Of a stretch of DNA of 9,019 nucleotides, positions 1-7,015 are shown piece after piece. Within the stretch, counting starts at the first letter, position 1. Each line of letters starts with the position of its first letter. The notes under the pieces are model-generated. The model worked only from the letters and a program-made list of their open reading frames with translations. It made no database searches and was not told the origin of the DNA. The position numbers were made by a program, and so were the translations under genes. The DNA lies in contig CAIQLE010000401.1 in the NCBI GenBank assembly GCA_903872555.1, positions 1 through 9,019 of the forward strand. The letters are read 5' to 3'. The stretch comes from an uncultured bacterium (GTDB lineage: Bacteria; Pseudomonadota; Gammaproteobacteria; Burkholderiales; Burkholderiaceae_D).

Positions 1-60
1 GACATGGTTTCCTTCAAAGAGCCGGCATTTTACCTGTTTGGCGGCAGCGCTCTGAGCTAA
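1..60 (+). CDS. Possible C-terminal end of an unidentified gene, cut by the window edge
   Basis: Frame 1 is open from the left edge to a TAA at 58-60 and would encode a tail ending in FYLFGGSALS. Only 19 codons are visible and I do not recognise the family. Frame 3 is also open through this stretch, to a TAG near 240, so openness alone does not prove coding. The gap of over 200 bases to pntAA suggests that any gene here lies in a different transcription unit. Treat this as a weak call that depends on upstream sequence. Confidence 0.25.
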   Translation, partial: DMVSFKEPAFYLFGGSALS

Positions 61-153
61 GGACGGTTGTCGCGCTTGGGGCAGGTCAAGCACTATGGCG
101 GGATCTCAAGTTGATAACGCGTAAAAAACCCCCTCGGACTTGCCGTCAAATCT

Positions 154-190
154 GGCAGCACAGTGAGGCAGAACTGAAAAGCATGCTGCC
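154..190 (+). repeat. Imperfect inverted repeat upstream of pntAA
   Basis: The outer arms GGCAGCA (154-160) and TGCTGCC (184-190) are exact reverse complements, 7 bp long. A 4-bp inner stem, CAGT (161-164) with ACTG (173-176), stacks directly on the left outer arm, leaving AAAAGCA as a one-sided bulge. No T-run follows, so this is not an intrinsic terminator. It could be an operator, an RNA leader structure or chance. Its position about 100 bases before the start codon suits either regulatory role, but nothing ties it to a known element. Confidence 0.3.
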
Positions 191-282
191 TGAGCAGAGA
201 AAAAAGAACGGATGTTTTATTTATTCAAATACAAGGATTTAGGGGTTTAAGTGTAAGATTCGGGCGCAATTTTTATTTTTTT

Positions 283-286
283 GGAG
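283..286 (+). promoter_or_regulatory. Shine-Dalgarno site that sets the pntAA start
   Basis: GGAG lies six bases before the ATG at 293. An in-frame TTG at 281 would add four residues (MENS), but it would overlap this site and have no ribosome-binding site of its own. The ATG at 293 also gives the usual transhydrogenase N-terminus, MRIGIPAE. The site is followed at once by CTCC, so GGAGAACTCC is itself a short palindrome. Confidence 0.75.
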
Positions 287-292
287 AACTCC

Positions 293-1408
293 ATGAGAAT
301 CGGCATTCCAGCCGAGACGCGTCAGGGTGAAACCCGCGTTGCTGCGACACCGGAAACGGTAAAAAAACTGGTCGCTGCCAAGCATCAGATCATTGTGCAA
401 TCCGGTGCAGGCATTGCTGCCAGCATCACGGATGAAGCGTTTGTCGCTGCCGGTGCTCAGATAGGCTCAGCAGCCGATGCCTTGGGCTGCGAAATGGTGC
501 TGAAGGTGCGTGCGCCATCCGCTGATGAGCGTTCCCACATGCATTCCGGCAGCGTGCTGATCGGCATGCTCAATCCCTTTGATGGCGAGAACAACGCGGC
601 TATGGCGAGTGCGGGCCTGACCGCCTTTGCGCTGGAAGCCGCGCCGCGCATCACGCGTGCGCAGTCAATGGACGTGTTGTCATCGCAGGCCAATATCGCT
701 GGCTACAAAGCCGTGCTGATGGCAGCCAATACGTATCAGCGCTTCATGCCTATGCTGATGACAGCGGCCGGTACGGTCAAGGCAGCGCGTGTGCTGATCA
801 TGGGCGTGGGCGTGGCAGGTTTGCAGGCGATCGCCACGGCCAAGCGTCTGGGCGCTGTGATCGAAGCCTCTGATGTGCGTCCTCCGGTCAAAGAACAAGT
901 TGAATCGCTGGGTGCAAAATTTATTGATGTGCCTTACGAAACCGACGAAGAACGTGAAATCGCCCAGGGTACCGGCGGCTATGCGCGCGCCATGCCTGAG
1001 GCATGGATGAAGCGTCAGGCCGCACTGGTGCATGAGCGCGCCAAGCAGGCCGACATCATCATCACGACCGCACTGATCCCGGGCCGCAAGGCACCGATAC
1101 TCATCAGCGAAGAGACCGTCAAGGCCATGAAGCCGGGCTCAGTGATCGTTGATATGGCGGTCGAGCAGGGCGGTAACTGTCCTCTGTCTGAACTGGGCAA
1201 GACCGTCACCAAACATGGCGTGCACATCATAGGCGAAGCGAATCTGCCAGCCCTGTGTGCAGCCGATGCCTCGGCACTGTATGCACGCAATGTCATCGAT
1301 TTCATGAAACTGATCATTGATAAAGAGGCAGCCCTTGCCATCGATCGCAGCGATGAAATCGTTACCGCCACGATGGTGTGCGCGGGTGGCGAATTGTTGC
1401 GCAAATAA
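293..1408 (+). CDS. pntAA: NAD(P) transhydrogenase subunit alpha part 1 (NAD(H)-binding domain I)
   Basis: This is the soluble domain I of the proton-translocating nicotinamide nucleotide transhydrogenase. It binds NAD(H) and passes hydride to NADP+ bound by PntB on the cytoplasmic face of the inner membrane. The product is 371 residues, a normal length for the split form. The N-terminus [13 protein letters not shown] is typical. The PRIxRAQSMDxLSSQ segment (118-132) carries R119, Q124, D127 and S130, which by alignment from memory match the Rhodospirillum rubrum RQD-loop residues R127, Q132, D135 and S138. A Rossmann fold follows with GVGVAGLQA (171-179) and SDVRP (193-197). The protein stops after domain I, so the enzyme is the three-subunit type and not the fused E. 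coli PntA. It is first in the operon; panD starts 17 bases after its stop. Confidence 0.95.
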   Translation: MRIGIPAETRQGETRVAATPETVKKLVAAKHQIIVQSGAGIAASITDEAFVAAGAQIGSAADALGCEMVLKVRAPSADERSHMHSGSVLIGMLNPFDGENNAAMASAGLTAFALEAAPRITRAQSMDVLSSQANIAGYKAVLMAANTYQRFMPMLMTAAGTVKAARVLIMGVGVAGLQAIATAKRLGAVIEASDVRPPVKEQVESLGAKFIDVPYETDEEREIAQGTGGYARAMPEAWMKRQAALVHERAKQADIIITTALIPGRKAPILISEETVKAMKPGSVIVDMAVEQGGNCPLSELGKTVTKHGVHIIGEANLPALCAADASALYARNVIDFMKLIIDKEAALAIDRSDEIVTATMVCAGGELLRK

Positions 1409-1416
1409 GCGGCGGC

Positions 1417-1420
1417 GGAG
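1417..1420 (+). promoter_or_regulatory. Shine-Dalgarno site that sets the panD start
   Basis: GGAG lies five bases before the ATG at 1426. The panD frame stays open upstream into the end of pntAA, and another ATG lies in frame at 1438. This site, together with alignment of the self-cleavage Gly24-Ser25 pair, selects 1426. Confidence 0.75.
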
Positions 1421-1425
1421 ATTTC

Positions 1426-1785
1426 ATGCAAAGAATCATGCTGCGCGCGAAGATACACCGCGCCACCGTCACACAATGCGACCTGAACTATGAAGGTTCA
1501 TGTGGCATTGATGAAGACTTGCTGGATGCGGCGGATATTCGCGAGTTTGAAAAAATCGAGCTCTACAACATCAACAATGGCGAGCGCTTCTCCACCTATG
1601 CCATCAAAGGCAAACGTGGCAGCGGCGAAATTTCTCTGAACGGCGCTGCAGCGCGTCTGGCGCATCTGGGTGATCTGATGATCATTTGCACTTATGCGCC
1701 GATGACGGATGCTGAGATTGCCGGCTACCAGCAGAAGATTGTGTTTGTTGACGAAAAAAACCGTATCACTGGCCTGAAGAAATAA
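1426..1785 (+). CDS. panD: Aspartate 1-decarboxylase (pyruvoyl enzyme)
   Basis: PanD decarboxylates L-aspartate to beta-alanine, which PanC condenses with pantoate to make pantothenate, the precursor of coenzyme A. The precursor is 119 residues, close to the usual size. The diagnostic segment is YEGSCGID (22-29). Self-processing between G24 and S25 turns the serine into the catalytic pyruvoyl group. K9 and H11 fall where E. coli has KLH, Y58 falls in the FSTYAI motif, and [12 protein letters not shown] (72-83) matches the family. The gene sits between pntAA and pntAB, with a 17-base gap before it and 51 bases after it, so it is probably co-transcribed with the transhydrogenase. Base composition and codon use look like those of its neighbours by eye, with no sign of recent transfer. 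I see no panB, panC or panE nearby. Confidence 0.96.
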   Translation: MQRIMLRAKIHRATVTQCDLNYEGSCGIDEDLLDAADIREFEKIELYNINNGERFSTYAIKGKRGSGEISLNGAAARLAHLGDLMIICTYAPMTDAEIAGYQQKIVFVDEKNRITGLKK

Positions 1786-1826
1786 GCACCGCGCCTTTAA
1801 GCGTGATTGCTCACTGTCTATTTAAC

Positions 1827-1832
1827 AGAGGA
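1827..1832 (+). promoter_or_regulatory. Shine-Dalgarno site that sets the pntAB start
   Basis: AGAGGA lies four bases before the ATG at 1837. The frame can be read upstream to a TTG at 1807, but that start lacks a ribosome-binding site and would put charged residues ahead of the conserved N-terminus MEVSHTITNL. Confidence 0.75.
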
Positions 1833-1836
1833 CACC

Positions 1837-2154
1837 ATGGAAGTTAGTCACACTATCACCAACCTGATCATCTTTGTGCTGGCGATCTACGTCGGCTATC
1901 ACGTGGTCTGGACTGTTACCCCTGCGCTGCACACACCGCTGATGGCGGTGACGAATGCCGTGTCGGCCATCATCATCGTCGGCGCCATGCTGGCTGCTGC
2001 ACTCACGGAAGGTCCGGTCGGACAATTCATGGGCACGCTGGCTGTGGCACTGGCTGCCGTGAATGTCTTCGGCGGCTTTCTGGTGACCCAGCGCATGCTG
2101 GAGATGTTCAAGAAAAAAGAGCCCAAGGCACAGGCTAAGAAAGAAGAGGCTTAA
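1837..2154 (+). CDS. pntAB: NAD(P) transhydrogenase subunit alpha part 2 (membrane domain II)
   Basis: This small integral membrane subunit forms part of the proton channel with the membrane half of PntB. The product is 105 residues with three hydrophobic helices at about 7-27, 35-57 and 63-85, and a charged lysine/glutamate-rich C-terminal tail. The segment HTPLMAVTNAVSAIIIVGAM (32-51) is strongly conserved in the family and identifies it. In E. coli this domain is fused to the end of PntA; here it is separate, as in R. rubrum. The stop lies four bases before pntB, and the pntB ribosome-binding site (AGAGG at 2145-2149) lies inside the last codons of this gene. Translation of the two membrane subunits is thus likely coupled. 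Confidence 0.94.
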   Translation: MEVSHTITNLIIFVLAIYVGYHVVWTVTPALHTPLMAVTNAVSAIIIVGAMLAAALTEGPVGQFMGTLAVALAAVNVFGGFLVTQRMLEMFKKKEPKAQAKKEEA

Positions 2155-2158
2155 GAAA

Positions 2159-3607
2159 ATGAGCATGAACCTCGTAACCCTGTTGTATCTGATCGCATCA
2201 GTCTGCTTTATTCAGGCCCTGAAAGGTCTGTCCCATCCGGCGACTGCGCGTCGCGGTAATGCCTTTGGTATGAGCGGCATGGCGATTGCTGCGCTGACCA
2301 CGCTGGCGCTGATCTTCAAACTCAAATCCGAAGCTACCGTCGGTAACGGCATGGGCTACAACCTGTTAATCATGGGTGTGGTGGTCGGCGGCGTGATCGG
2401 CTCTGTACTGGCCAAGCGCGTAGAAATGACCAAGATGCCTGAGCTGGTTGCAGCCATGCACTCACTGATTGGTCTGGCGGCTGTGTGTATCGCCGTGGCG
2501 GCTGTCTCTGAGCCCTGGGCTTTCAATATCAGTGCGCATGGCGTGCCTATCCCGCTGGGTAATCGCATTGAACTGTTTATCGGCACGTTCGTGGGTGCGA
2601 TTACCTTCTCGGGTTCAGTGATTGCATTCGGCAAGCTGGCCGGCAAATATAAATTCCGTCTGTTCCAGGGTGCGCCTGTATCCTTCCCGGGTCAGCACAT
2701 GGTCAATCTGGTGCTGGCGATCGCGATGATTGCTGCCGGTATGGTCTTTGTGCTGGATGCCGGTATCGAAGCTGCATGGACACCTTTCATCATCATGACA
2801 GCGATTGCTTTTGTGCTGGGTGTGCTGATCATCATCCCTATCGGTGGCGCTGACATGCCGGTCGTGGTGTCTATGCTGAATAGTTATTCCGGCTGGGCTG
2901 CCGCAGGTATCGGCTTCTCGCTGAACAATGCAATGCTGATCATTGCCGGTTCTCTGGTCGGCTCTTCAGGTGCGATTCTGTCTTACATCATGTGTAAGGC
3001 CATGAACCGTTCCTTCTTCAATGTGATCCTTGGCGGTTTCGGTGGCGATGCCGCTGCAGCTGTCGGTGGCGAGCAGCAGCAGCGCCCTGTTAAATCCGGT
3101 TCGGCTGATGATGCCGCTTTCCTGATGGGCAATGCTGAAACCGTGATCATCGTGCCGGGCTATGGTCTGGCCGTGGCGCGTGCGCAGCATGCACTCAAAG
3201 AACTGACGGAAAAGCTGACCCACAAAGGCGTGATCGTTAAATATGCGATTCACCCGGTGGCAGGCCGTATGCCAGGTCACATGAATGTCTTGCTGGCCGA
3301 GGCAGAAGTGCCTTACGACCAGGTCTTTGAGATGGAAGATATCAACAGCGAATTCGGTCAGGCCGATGTGGTGCTGGTACTGGGCGCGAATGACGTCGTG
3401 AACCCGGCAGCAAAAGATCCGAAATCGGCGATCGCTGGCATGCCTATTCTTGAAGCCTACAAAGCCAAGACCGTCATCGTTAACAAGCGTTCTATGGCAG
3501 CTGGCTATGCCGGCCTCGACAATGAACTCTTCTACATGGACAAGACCATGATGGTGTTTGGCGATGCGAAGAAAGTGATTGAAGACATGGTGAAAGCTGT
3601 CGACTAA
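2159..3607 (+). CDS. pntB: NAD(P) transhydrogenase subunit beta
   Basis: PntB carries most of the membrane channel (domain II) and the NADP(H)-binding domain III. The product is 482 residues, slightly longer than the 462 of E. coli. About nine hydrophobic helices fill residues 5-280. MPELVAAMHSLIGLAA (93-108) contains H101, the counterpart of the E. coli proton-channel His91, and ADMPVVVSMLNSYSGWAAAG (231-250) is the other near-invariant membrane segment. A polar linker at about 296-325 leads to domain III, with PGYGLAVARAQ (333-343), HPVAGRMPGHMNVLLAEA (365-382), GANDVVNPAA (409-418) and KRSMAAGYAG (443-452), which bind NADP(H). All key motifs are intact. A second in-frame ATG two codons later (2165) is also possible. 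It is the last gene of the operon, and a terminator follows 23 bases after its stop. Confidence 0.97.
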   Translation: MSMNLVTLLYLIASVCFIQALKGLSHPATARRGNAFGMSGMAIAALTTLALIFKLKSEATVGNGMGYNLLIMGVVVGGVIGSVLAKRVEMTKMPELVAAMHSLIGLAAVCIAVAAVSEPWAFNISAHGVPIPLGNRIELFIGTFVGAITFSGSVIAFGKLAGKYKFRLFQGAPVSFPGQHMVNLVLAIAMIAAGMVFVLDAGIEAAWTPFIIMTAIAFVLGVLIIIPIGGADMPVVVSMLNSYSGWAAAGIGFSLNNAMLIIAGSLVGSSGAILSYIMCKAMNRSFFNVILGGFGGDAAAAVGGEQQQRPVKSGSADDAAFLMGNAETVIIVPGYGLAVARAQHALKELTEKLTHKGVIVKYAIHPVAGRMPGHMNVLLAEAEVPYDQVFEMEDINSEFGQADVVLVLGANDVVNPAAKDPKSAIAGMPILEAYKAKTVIVNKRSMAAGYAGLDNELFYMDKTMMVFGDAKKVIEDMVKAVD

Positions 3608-3630
3608 ACAGCAGCCTTACCAGTAAAAAG

Positions 3631-3655
3631 AAGGGCGGAGAGATCCGCCCTTTTT
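3631..3655. terminator. Bidirectional intrinsic terminator between pntB and ubiH
   Basis: A perfect 9-bp stem pairs AAGGGCGGA (3631-3639) with TCCGCCCTT (3644-3652) around a GAGA loop. The plus strand continues into a T-run (3651-3655). The minus strand also runs into T's, because the plus strand has AAAAAG immediately to the left. The two operons converge here, with stops at 3607 (plus) and 3687 (minus), so one hairpin probably ends both transcripts. Confidence 0.88.
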
Positions 3656-3686
3656 CGTTTCTACAGATTTGAATGTGTTGCTGAAT

Positions 3687-4943
3687 TTAACGTACACCGA
3701 ACATCATCTGCTCTGCCAGTGCCCGCTTAGCTGACGGTGCCATATCGATCATCCCCAGTGATAAACCCAGCAGGTTTTGTGTGAAGGATGCTTCGGGCGA
3801 ACTGGCAAAGATGCGTGCCATGACATCAGTCAAGCCTACGGTGGCACTTCTGTCCATACGACGCTGTTGTGTGAATTGTGCAATCAGCGCATTCACCTGC
3901 TTAGTCGTGTAGCAGTTCGTGTGACTGATGTCATCTTCGGATGGATGATCCGTGCTGCCTGTACTGTGCGTGTCGTCTCTACCCTTGAGATCAGACTCAG
4001 TATGTTGTGATAATTCATGCGCCAGCAGGCGCGCCAGTACCATGGCATCACGCAAGCCCAGATTCAGTCCCTGCCCTGCGACCGGATGCAGCGTCTGCGC
4101 TGCATTGCCTATGCTGATAGTGCGGGCAAAGCTTTCAGGTTTGGCATTCAGACCCAGTGCATAACTATTGCGTTTGCCTATATGGATGAAATTGCCAACG
4201 CGCTGACCGAAAGCGACTTGCAGTGCCTGCAAAAATTCCATGTCTGATAAGGCCAGCAGGCGATCCTTATTTTCAGGGCTGACACACCAGACCAGCGAGT
4301 AGGCATCATGCTGCGGCAGCAGCGCGAGCGGGCCTTCATCTGTAAAACGTTCGAAAGCGCGGCCTGCAAGTGGTGCATTGCTGTGCACCGTCGCAACGAT
4401 GGCGTGCTGTGCATAATCGCGCTGCACCTGCCTCGCCGCCTGATCACTGAATACGCCGCCTTCGGCCTGTATCAAGAGCTTGGCTGTGATGCGCTGTCCT
4501 TCAGTCAGGCTCAGGCTGATATGACTGTCTGCGGCCTGCCTGTCTATGACGGCAACAGGACGATAGCTGGCAATCCCGCTATTTTCCAATGCCTGTGCCA
4601 GAGCTTGAACGACATCACCATAGCGGGCGACATAGCCGAGCGCAGGCAGACCGTAATCTTGTGCGTGAATCAGCGTACGTCCCAGACTGCCGCGTCGTGA
4701 TACATGAATTTCAGTGATGGCACTGGCCGTGGCAGGCCAGGCATGAATCTGTTCCAGTAATTGCCGGCTGCCGTAAGACAGCGCAATCGAGCGGGGGTCC
4801 TGCGTCGCTGTCTCTATCGATTTGGCATCGATCAGTGCTATGCGGCTGGCATCGACACCGCGCGCCAGCAGCATGGCAGCCAGCGCCATGCCCACCGGGC
4901 CACCACCGGCAATGGCGATATCGATATCGACAGAAGGATTCAT
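3687..4943 (-). CDS. ubiH: UbiH-type FAD-dependent ubiquinone biosynthesis hydroxylase
   Basis: This is a class A flavoprotein monooxygenase of the UbiH/UbiF/VisC family. Such enzymes hydroxylate the aromatic ring of ubiquinone precursors at the inner membrane with NAD(P)H and oxygen. The product is 418 residues. The N-terminal FAD-binding motif is IAGGGPVGMALA (11-22), DPRSIALSYGSRQLL (49-63) is typical of UbiH, and GNAAQTLHPVAGQGLNLGLRD (279-299) is the second FAD motif. The usual DG motif reads QAEGG (159-163), with Glu for Asp. Residues about 311-345 form a hydrophilic Asp/Ser/Thr/His-rich insert of low complexity. The gene follows pepP by 23 bases and is last in its operon. There is no clear ribosome-binding site; a tandem GTTTTGA repeat (plus strand, 4947-4960) fills that place. 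UbiH is the best fit, though family members with other ring positions cannot be excluded. Confidence 0.88.
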   Translation of the reverse strand: MNPSVDIDIAIAGGGPVGMALAAMLLARGVDASRIALIDAKSIETATQDPRSIALSYGSRQLLEQIHAWPATASAITEIHVSRRGSLGRTLIHAQDYGLPALGYVARYGDVVQALAQALENSGIASYRPVAVIDRQAADSHISLSLTEGQRITAKLLIQAEGGVFSDQAARQVQRDYAQHAIVATVHSNAPLAGRAFERFTDEGPLALLPQHDAYSLVWCVSPENKDRLLALSDMEFLQALQVAFGQRVGNFIHIGKRNSYALGLNAKPESFARTISIGNAAQTLHPVAGQGLNLGLRDAMVLARLLAHELSQHTESDLKGRDDTHSTGSTDHPSEDDISHTNCYTTKQVNALIAQFTQQRRMDRSATVGLTDVMARIFASSPEASFTQNLLGLSLGMIDMAPSAKRALAEQMMFGVR

Positions 4944-4966
4944 ATTGTTTTGAGTTTTGAGCTCAC

Positions 4967-6304
4967 TCAGCTGGCCATGACCGCTTCAATCTCAGCGACG
5001 GTCTTGGGCGCTTTGTGAGTAAGAATCTCGCAAGCACCTTCGGTGACGAGTGCATCGTCTTCAATCCGTATGCCTATATTCCAATACGCTTCAGGCACAC
5101 CAGCGGCAGGGCGCACATAGATGCCGGGCTCGACGGTTAGTACCATACCGGGCTTCAGAGTGCGCCAGGGCTTGTCCTGTCCTACAGGTTCAGGGTCTCG
5201 ATACTCACCGACATCATGCACATCCATGCCCAGCCAGTGGCCGGTACGATGCATATAAAACTGACGGTAGTGGCCGTTGATGATGACATCATCGAGTGTA
5301 CCCACCTTGTTTTTGTCCAGCAGTCCGGTATCCAGCATGCCTTGTGCGAGCACTTTTAATGCGGCATCGTGACCATCCGTAAAGCGTGTGCCCGCTCGAG
5401 TCACATCGATGGCCGCCTGTTGTGCTGCCAGTACAATTTCATACAGGGTTTTTTGAGGCCCGCTGAATTTTCCATTCACCGGGAAAGTACGTGTGATATC
5501 GGATGCATAGCTATCCAGTTCGCAGCCTGCATCAATCAATACCAGATCGCCATCGTGGAGCTCGGTATCGCCCGCGCGGTAATGCAGTACGCAGGCATTC
5601 GCGCCTGCGGCAACAATAGAACCATAAGCGGGCGCTTGTGAACCATGGCGACGGAATTCATGTAATAACTCAGCTTCGAGGTGGTATTCACGCAGACCGG
5701 CGCGCGAGGTGCGCATGGCGCGTGCGTGTGCTTCGGAAGAAATATCGGCAGCGCGGCGCATGGTAGCGATTTCATCGGCATCTTTAATGAGCCGCATTTC
5801 ATTCAGTATCACGCGCACATCAATGGCCACATTCGGCGCTGTCACGCCTGCTCTTACCTGAGTGCGTACGGTATTGAGCCAGCCTTGTATCCGTGCATCC
5901 AGCGTGGCGCTGCTACCCAGCGCATAAAACAGCGCTGGCGCATTCGCCATCAGGCGCGGCAGTTCGCTGTCTATGCTGTCAGTGGCATAGGCAGCGTCGA
6001 AGTGAAATTGTTCTTTGGCTGCTGCGGGACCGAAGCGAAAGCCATCCCAGATCTCGCGCTCTTCATTTTTTTCGCGGCAGAACAGAATGGATTGGTCTTT
6101 TGCACCTGCGATCAGAACCAGGGTTGCCTCGGGCTCGCTGAAGCCTGTCAGATAATAAAAATAACTGTCGTGGCGATAAGGGTAATCTGCATCGGCATTG
6201 CGCATGACTTCCGGCGCGGTCTGGATAATGGCGATGCCGCGGCCCTGGGCATGCATCTTCGCGAGTACTGCAGCGCGGCGTCTGGCATAAGTGGTCATGG
6301 TCAT
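4967..6304 (-). CDS. pepP: Xaa-Pro aminopeptidase P (M24B family)
   Basis: This cytoplasmic dinuclear-metal peptidase removes an N-terminal residue that precedes proline. The product is 445 residues, close to E. coli PepP (441). The N-terminal domain contains YRHDSYFYYLTGFSEPEA (43-60). The C-terminal pita-bread domain holds all expected metal ligands: D258 in LIDAG, D269 in SDITRTFP, H356 in HRTGHWLG, E392 in VEPGIY and E415 in RIEDD. The catalytic histidines H241 and H363 are also present. Its ATG overlaps the murU stop by four bases (ATGA), so it is probably translated by coupling. A second ATG two codons later (6298) is possible, and neither start has a Shine-Dalgarno site. Conserved clustering with ubiH is common in proteobacteria. 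Confidence 0.95.
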   Translation of the reverse strand: MTMTTYARRRAAVLAKMHAQGRGIAIIQTAPEVMRNADADYPYRHDSYFYYLTGFSEPEATLVLIAGAKDQSILFCREKNEEREIWDGFRFGPAAAKEQFHFDAAYATDSIDSELPRLMANAPALFYALGSSATLDARIQGWLNTVRTQVRAGVTAPNVAIDVRVILNEMRLIKDADEIATMRRAADISSEAHARAMRTSRAGLREYHLEAELLHEFRRHGSQAPAYGSIVAAGANACVLHYRAGDTELHDGDLVLIDAGCELDSYASDITRTFPVNGKFSGPQKTLYEIVLAAQQAAIDVTRAGTRFTDGHDAALKVLAQGMLDTGLLDKNKVGTLDDVIINGHYRQFYMHRTGHWLGMDVHDVGEYRDPEPVGQDKPWRTLKPGMVLTVEPGIYVRPAAGVPEAYWNIGIRIEDDALVTEGACEILTHKAPKTVAEIEAVMAS

Positions 6305-7014
6305 GATGGTTTGTGCAGTGGGGCGTTCAATTGTTCTAAGCGTTCGACGGTACCGACATCCGTCCAGTCACCGCGGAAGACTTCACCGCCGATTTTGCCC
6401 TGATCTGCGAATTCGCGCAGGATGGGCGCCAGTTTGGCACTGCTGCCCGGGGTCACGCCGTCGAAAAGTTCAGGCCGGTAGACACCGATGCCGGAAAAGG
6501 TAAAGCGCGGCTCACCTGTATTGGCGATGGCAAAACTCCCGAGCGCAAAATCTCCCTCGGGGTGATGCGGCGGATTTTTTACCAGATACAGCCATCCCAG
6601 ATCACGCTGATCTGCCGGATGGGGATGACCCCAGACATCCTCGGTTTCGAGTACATGCATCACTTTGCTGAAATCGAAATGCGGGCAATAGATGTCGCCA
6701 GCGATCGCAACAAAAGGCTCATCACCCAGCAGATGGCGCGCTCTGGCAATACCACCTGCAGTCTCGAGTGCCGTACCTTCAGGTGAATACACAATCTGCG
6801 CACCGAACTGCTGGCCATGACCCAGTGTGTCTTCAATCATCTGTCCCAGATGGGCATGATTGATGACGATCTCAGTAATACCTGCCCTTACCAGATTCAG
6901 GATGTGCCACACAATCAGTGGCCGGCCACGTACCTGCAGCAAAGGTTTGGGGCAGGTATCGGTCAAAGGCCGCATGCGCTCACCACGCCCGGCTGCAAAG
7001 ATCATTGCCTTCAT
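6301..7014 (-). CDS. murU: N-acetylmuramate alpha-1-phosphate uridylyltransferase
   Basis: MurU transfers UMP from UTP to MurNAc-1-phosphate, giving UDP-MurNAc that re-enters peptidoglycan synthesis. The product is 237 residues, slightly longer than my recollection of the Pseudomonas putida enzyme (about 223). The sugar-nucleotidyltransferase signature AAGRGERMRPLT (7-18) is followed by K23 of PKP, the YSPEGTALETAGGI segment (77-90), the metal-binding GD with D107, and DVGTVERL (219-226). The extra length seems to lie around 122-140 (ETEDVWGHPHPADQRDLGW). Its start codon lies one base after the amgK stop, and that pairing distinguishes MurU from glucose- or mannose-1-phosphate nucleotidyltransferases. 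There is no Shine-Dalgarno site, so translation probably reinitiates from amgK. Substrate specificity is inferred from similarity and context. Confidence 0.88.
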   Translation of the reverse strand: MKAMIFAAGRGERMRPLTDTCPKPLLQVRGRPLIVWHILNLVRAGITEIVINHAHLGQMIEDTLGHGQQFGAQIVYSPEGTALETAGGIARARHLLGDEPFVAIAGDIYCPHFDFSKVMHVLETEDVWGHPHPADQRDLGWLYLVKNPPHHPEGDFALGSFAIANTGEPRFTFSGIGVYRPELFDGVTPGSSAKLAPILREFADQGKIGGEVFRGDWTDVGTVERLEQLNAPLHKPS

Positions 7015-7015
7015 A

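Larger units (their letters stand above)
61..292 (+). other. Gene-free leader upstream of the pnt-panD operon
   Basis: I see no convincing gene in these 232 bases. The right part (about 190-282) is clearly A/T-rich, as expected of a promoter region, and ends in a T-rich tract just before the pntAA ribosome-binding site. TAAGAT at 254-259 could be a -10 box, but no good -35 sits at the right distance. A possible stem-loop pairs GGCAGCA (154-160) with TGCTGCC (184-190), with an inner CAGT/ACTG pairing (161-164 with 173-176). A weaker inverted repeat pairs GCTTG (74-78) with CAAGC (87-91) and has no T-run after it. The promoter of the operon is presumably here, but I cannot place it firmly. Confidence 0.5.

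Noticed and set aside
119..150. Minus-strand terminator suggested by the A-run at 122-128 (a T-run on the minus strand)
   Set aside because: No stem of useful length lies directly before the T-run on that strand; only a 3-bp pairing can be drawn.
254..259. TAAGAT as a firm -10 box for pntAA
   Set aside because: No acceptable -35 lies 16-18 bases upstream; the nearest candidate (TTCAAA at 224-229) is 24 bases away. It is mentioned only as a possibility in the leader entry.
680..1476. Two long open frames on the minus strand, antisense to pntAA and the start of panD
   Set aside because: They mirror the conserved pntAA/panD coding sequence, have no ribosome-binding site or recognisable domain, and show shadow-type composition.
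1426..1785. panD as a recent horizontal insertion into the pnt operon
   Set aside because: Base composition and codon choice look like those of pntAA and pntB by eye. No repeats, integrase remnants or duplicated ends flank it.
4947..4960. Tandem GTTTTGA repeat before ubiH as a regulatory site
   Set aside because: It is just two 7-base copies in a short A/T-rich gap. Chance is an adequate explanation.
5681..6403. Open frame of 240 codons on the plus strand, antisense to pepP and the end of murU
   Set aside because: pepP has every catalytic residue and murU its expected end. The antisense translation is rich in Cys, His and Arg with no recognisable motif, as expected of a shadow frame in GC-rich coding DNA.
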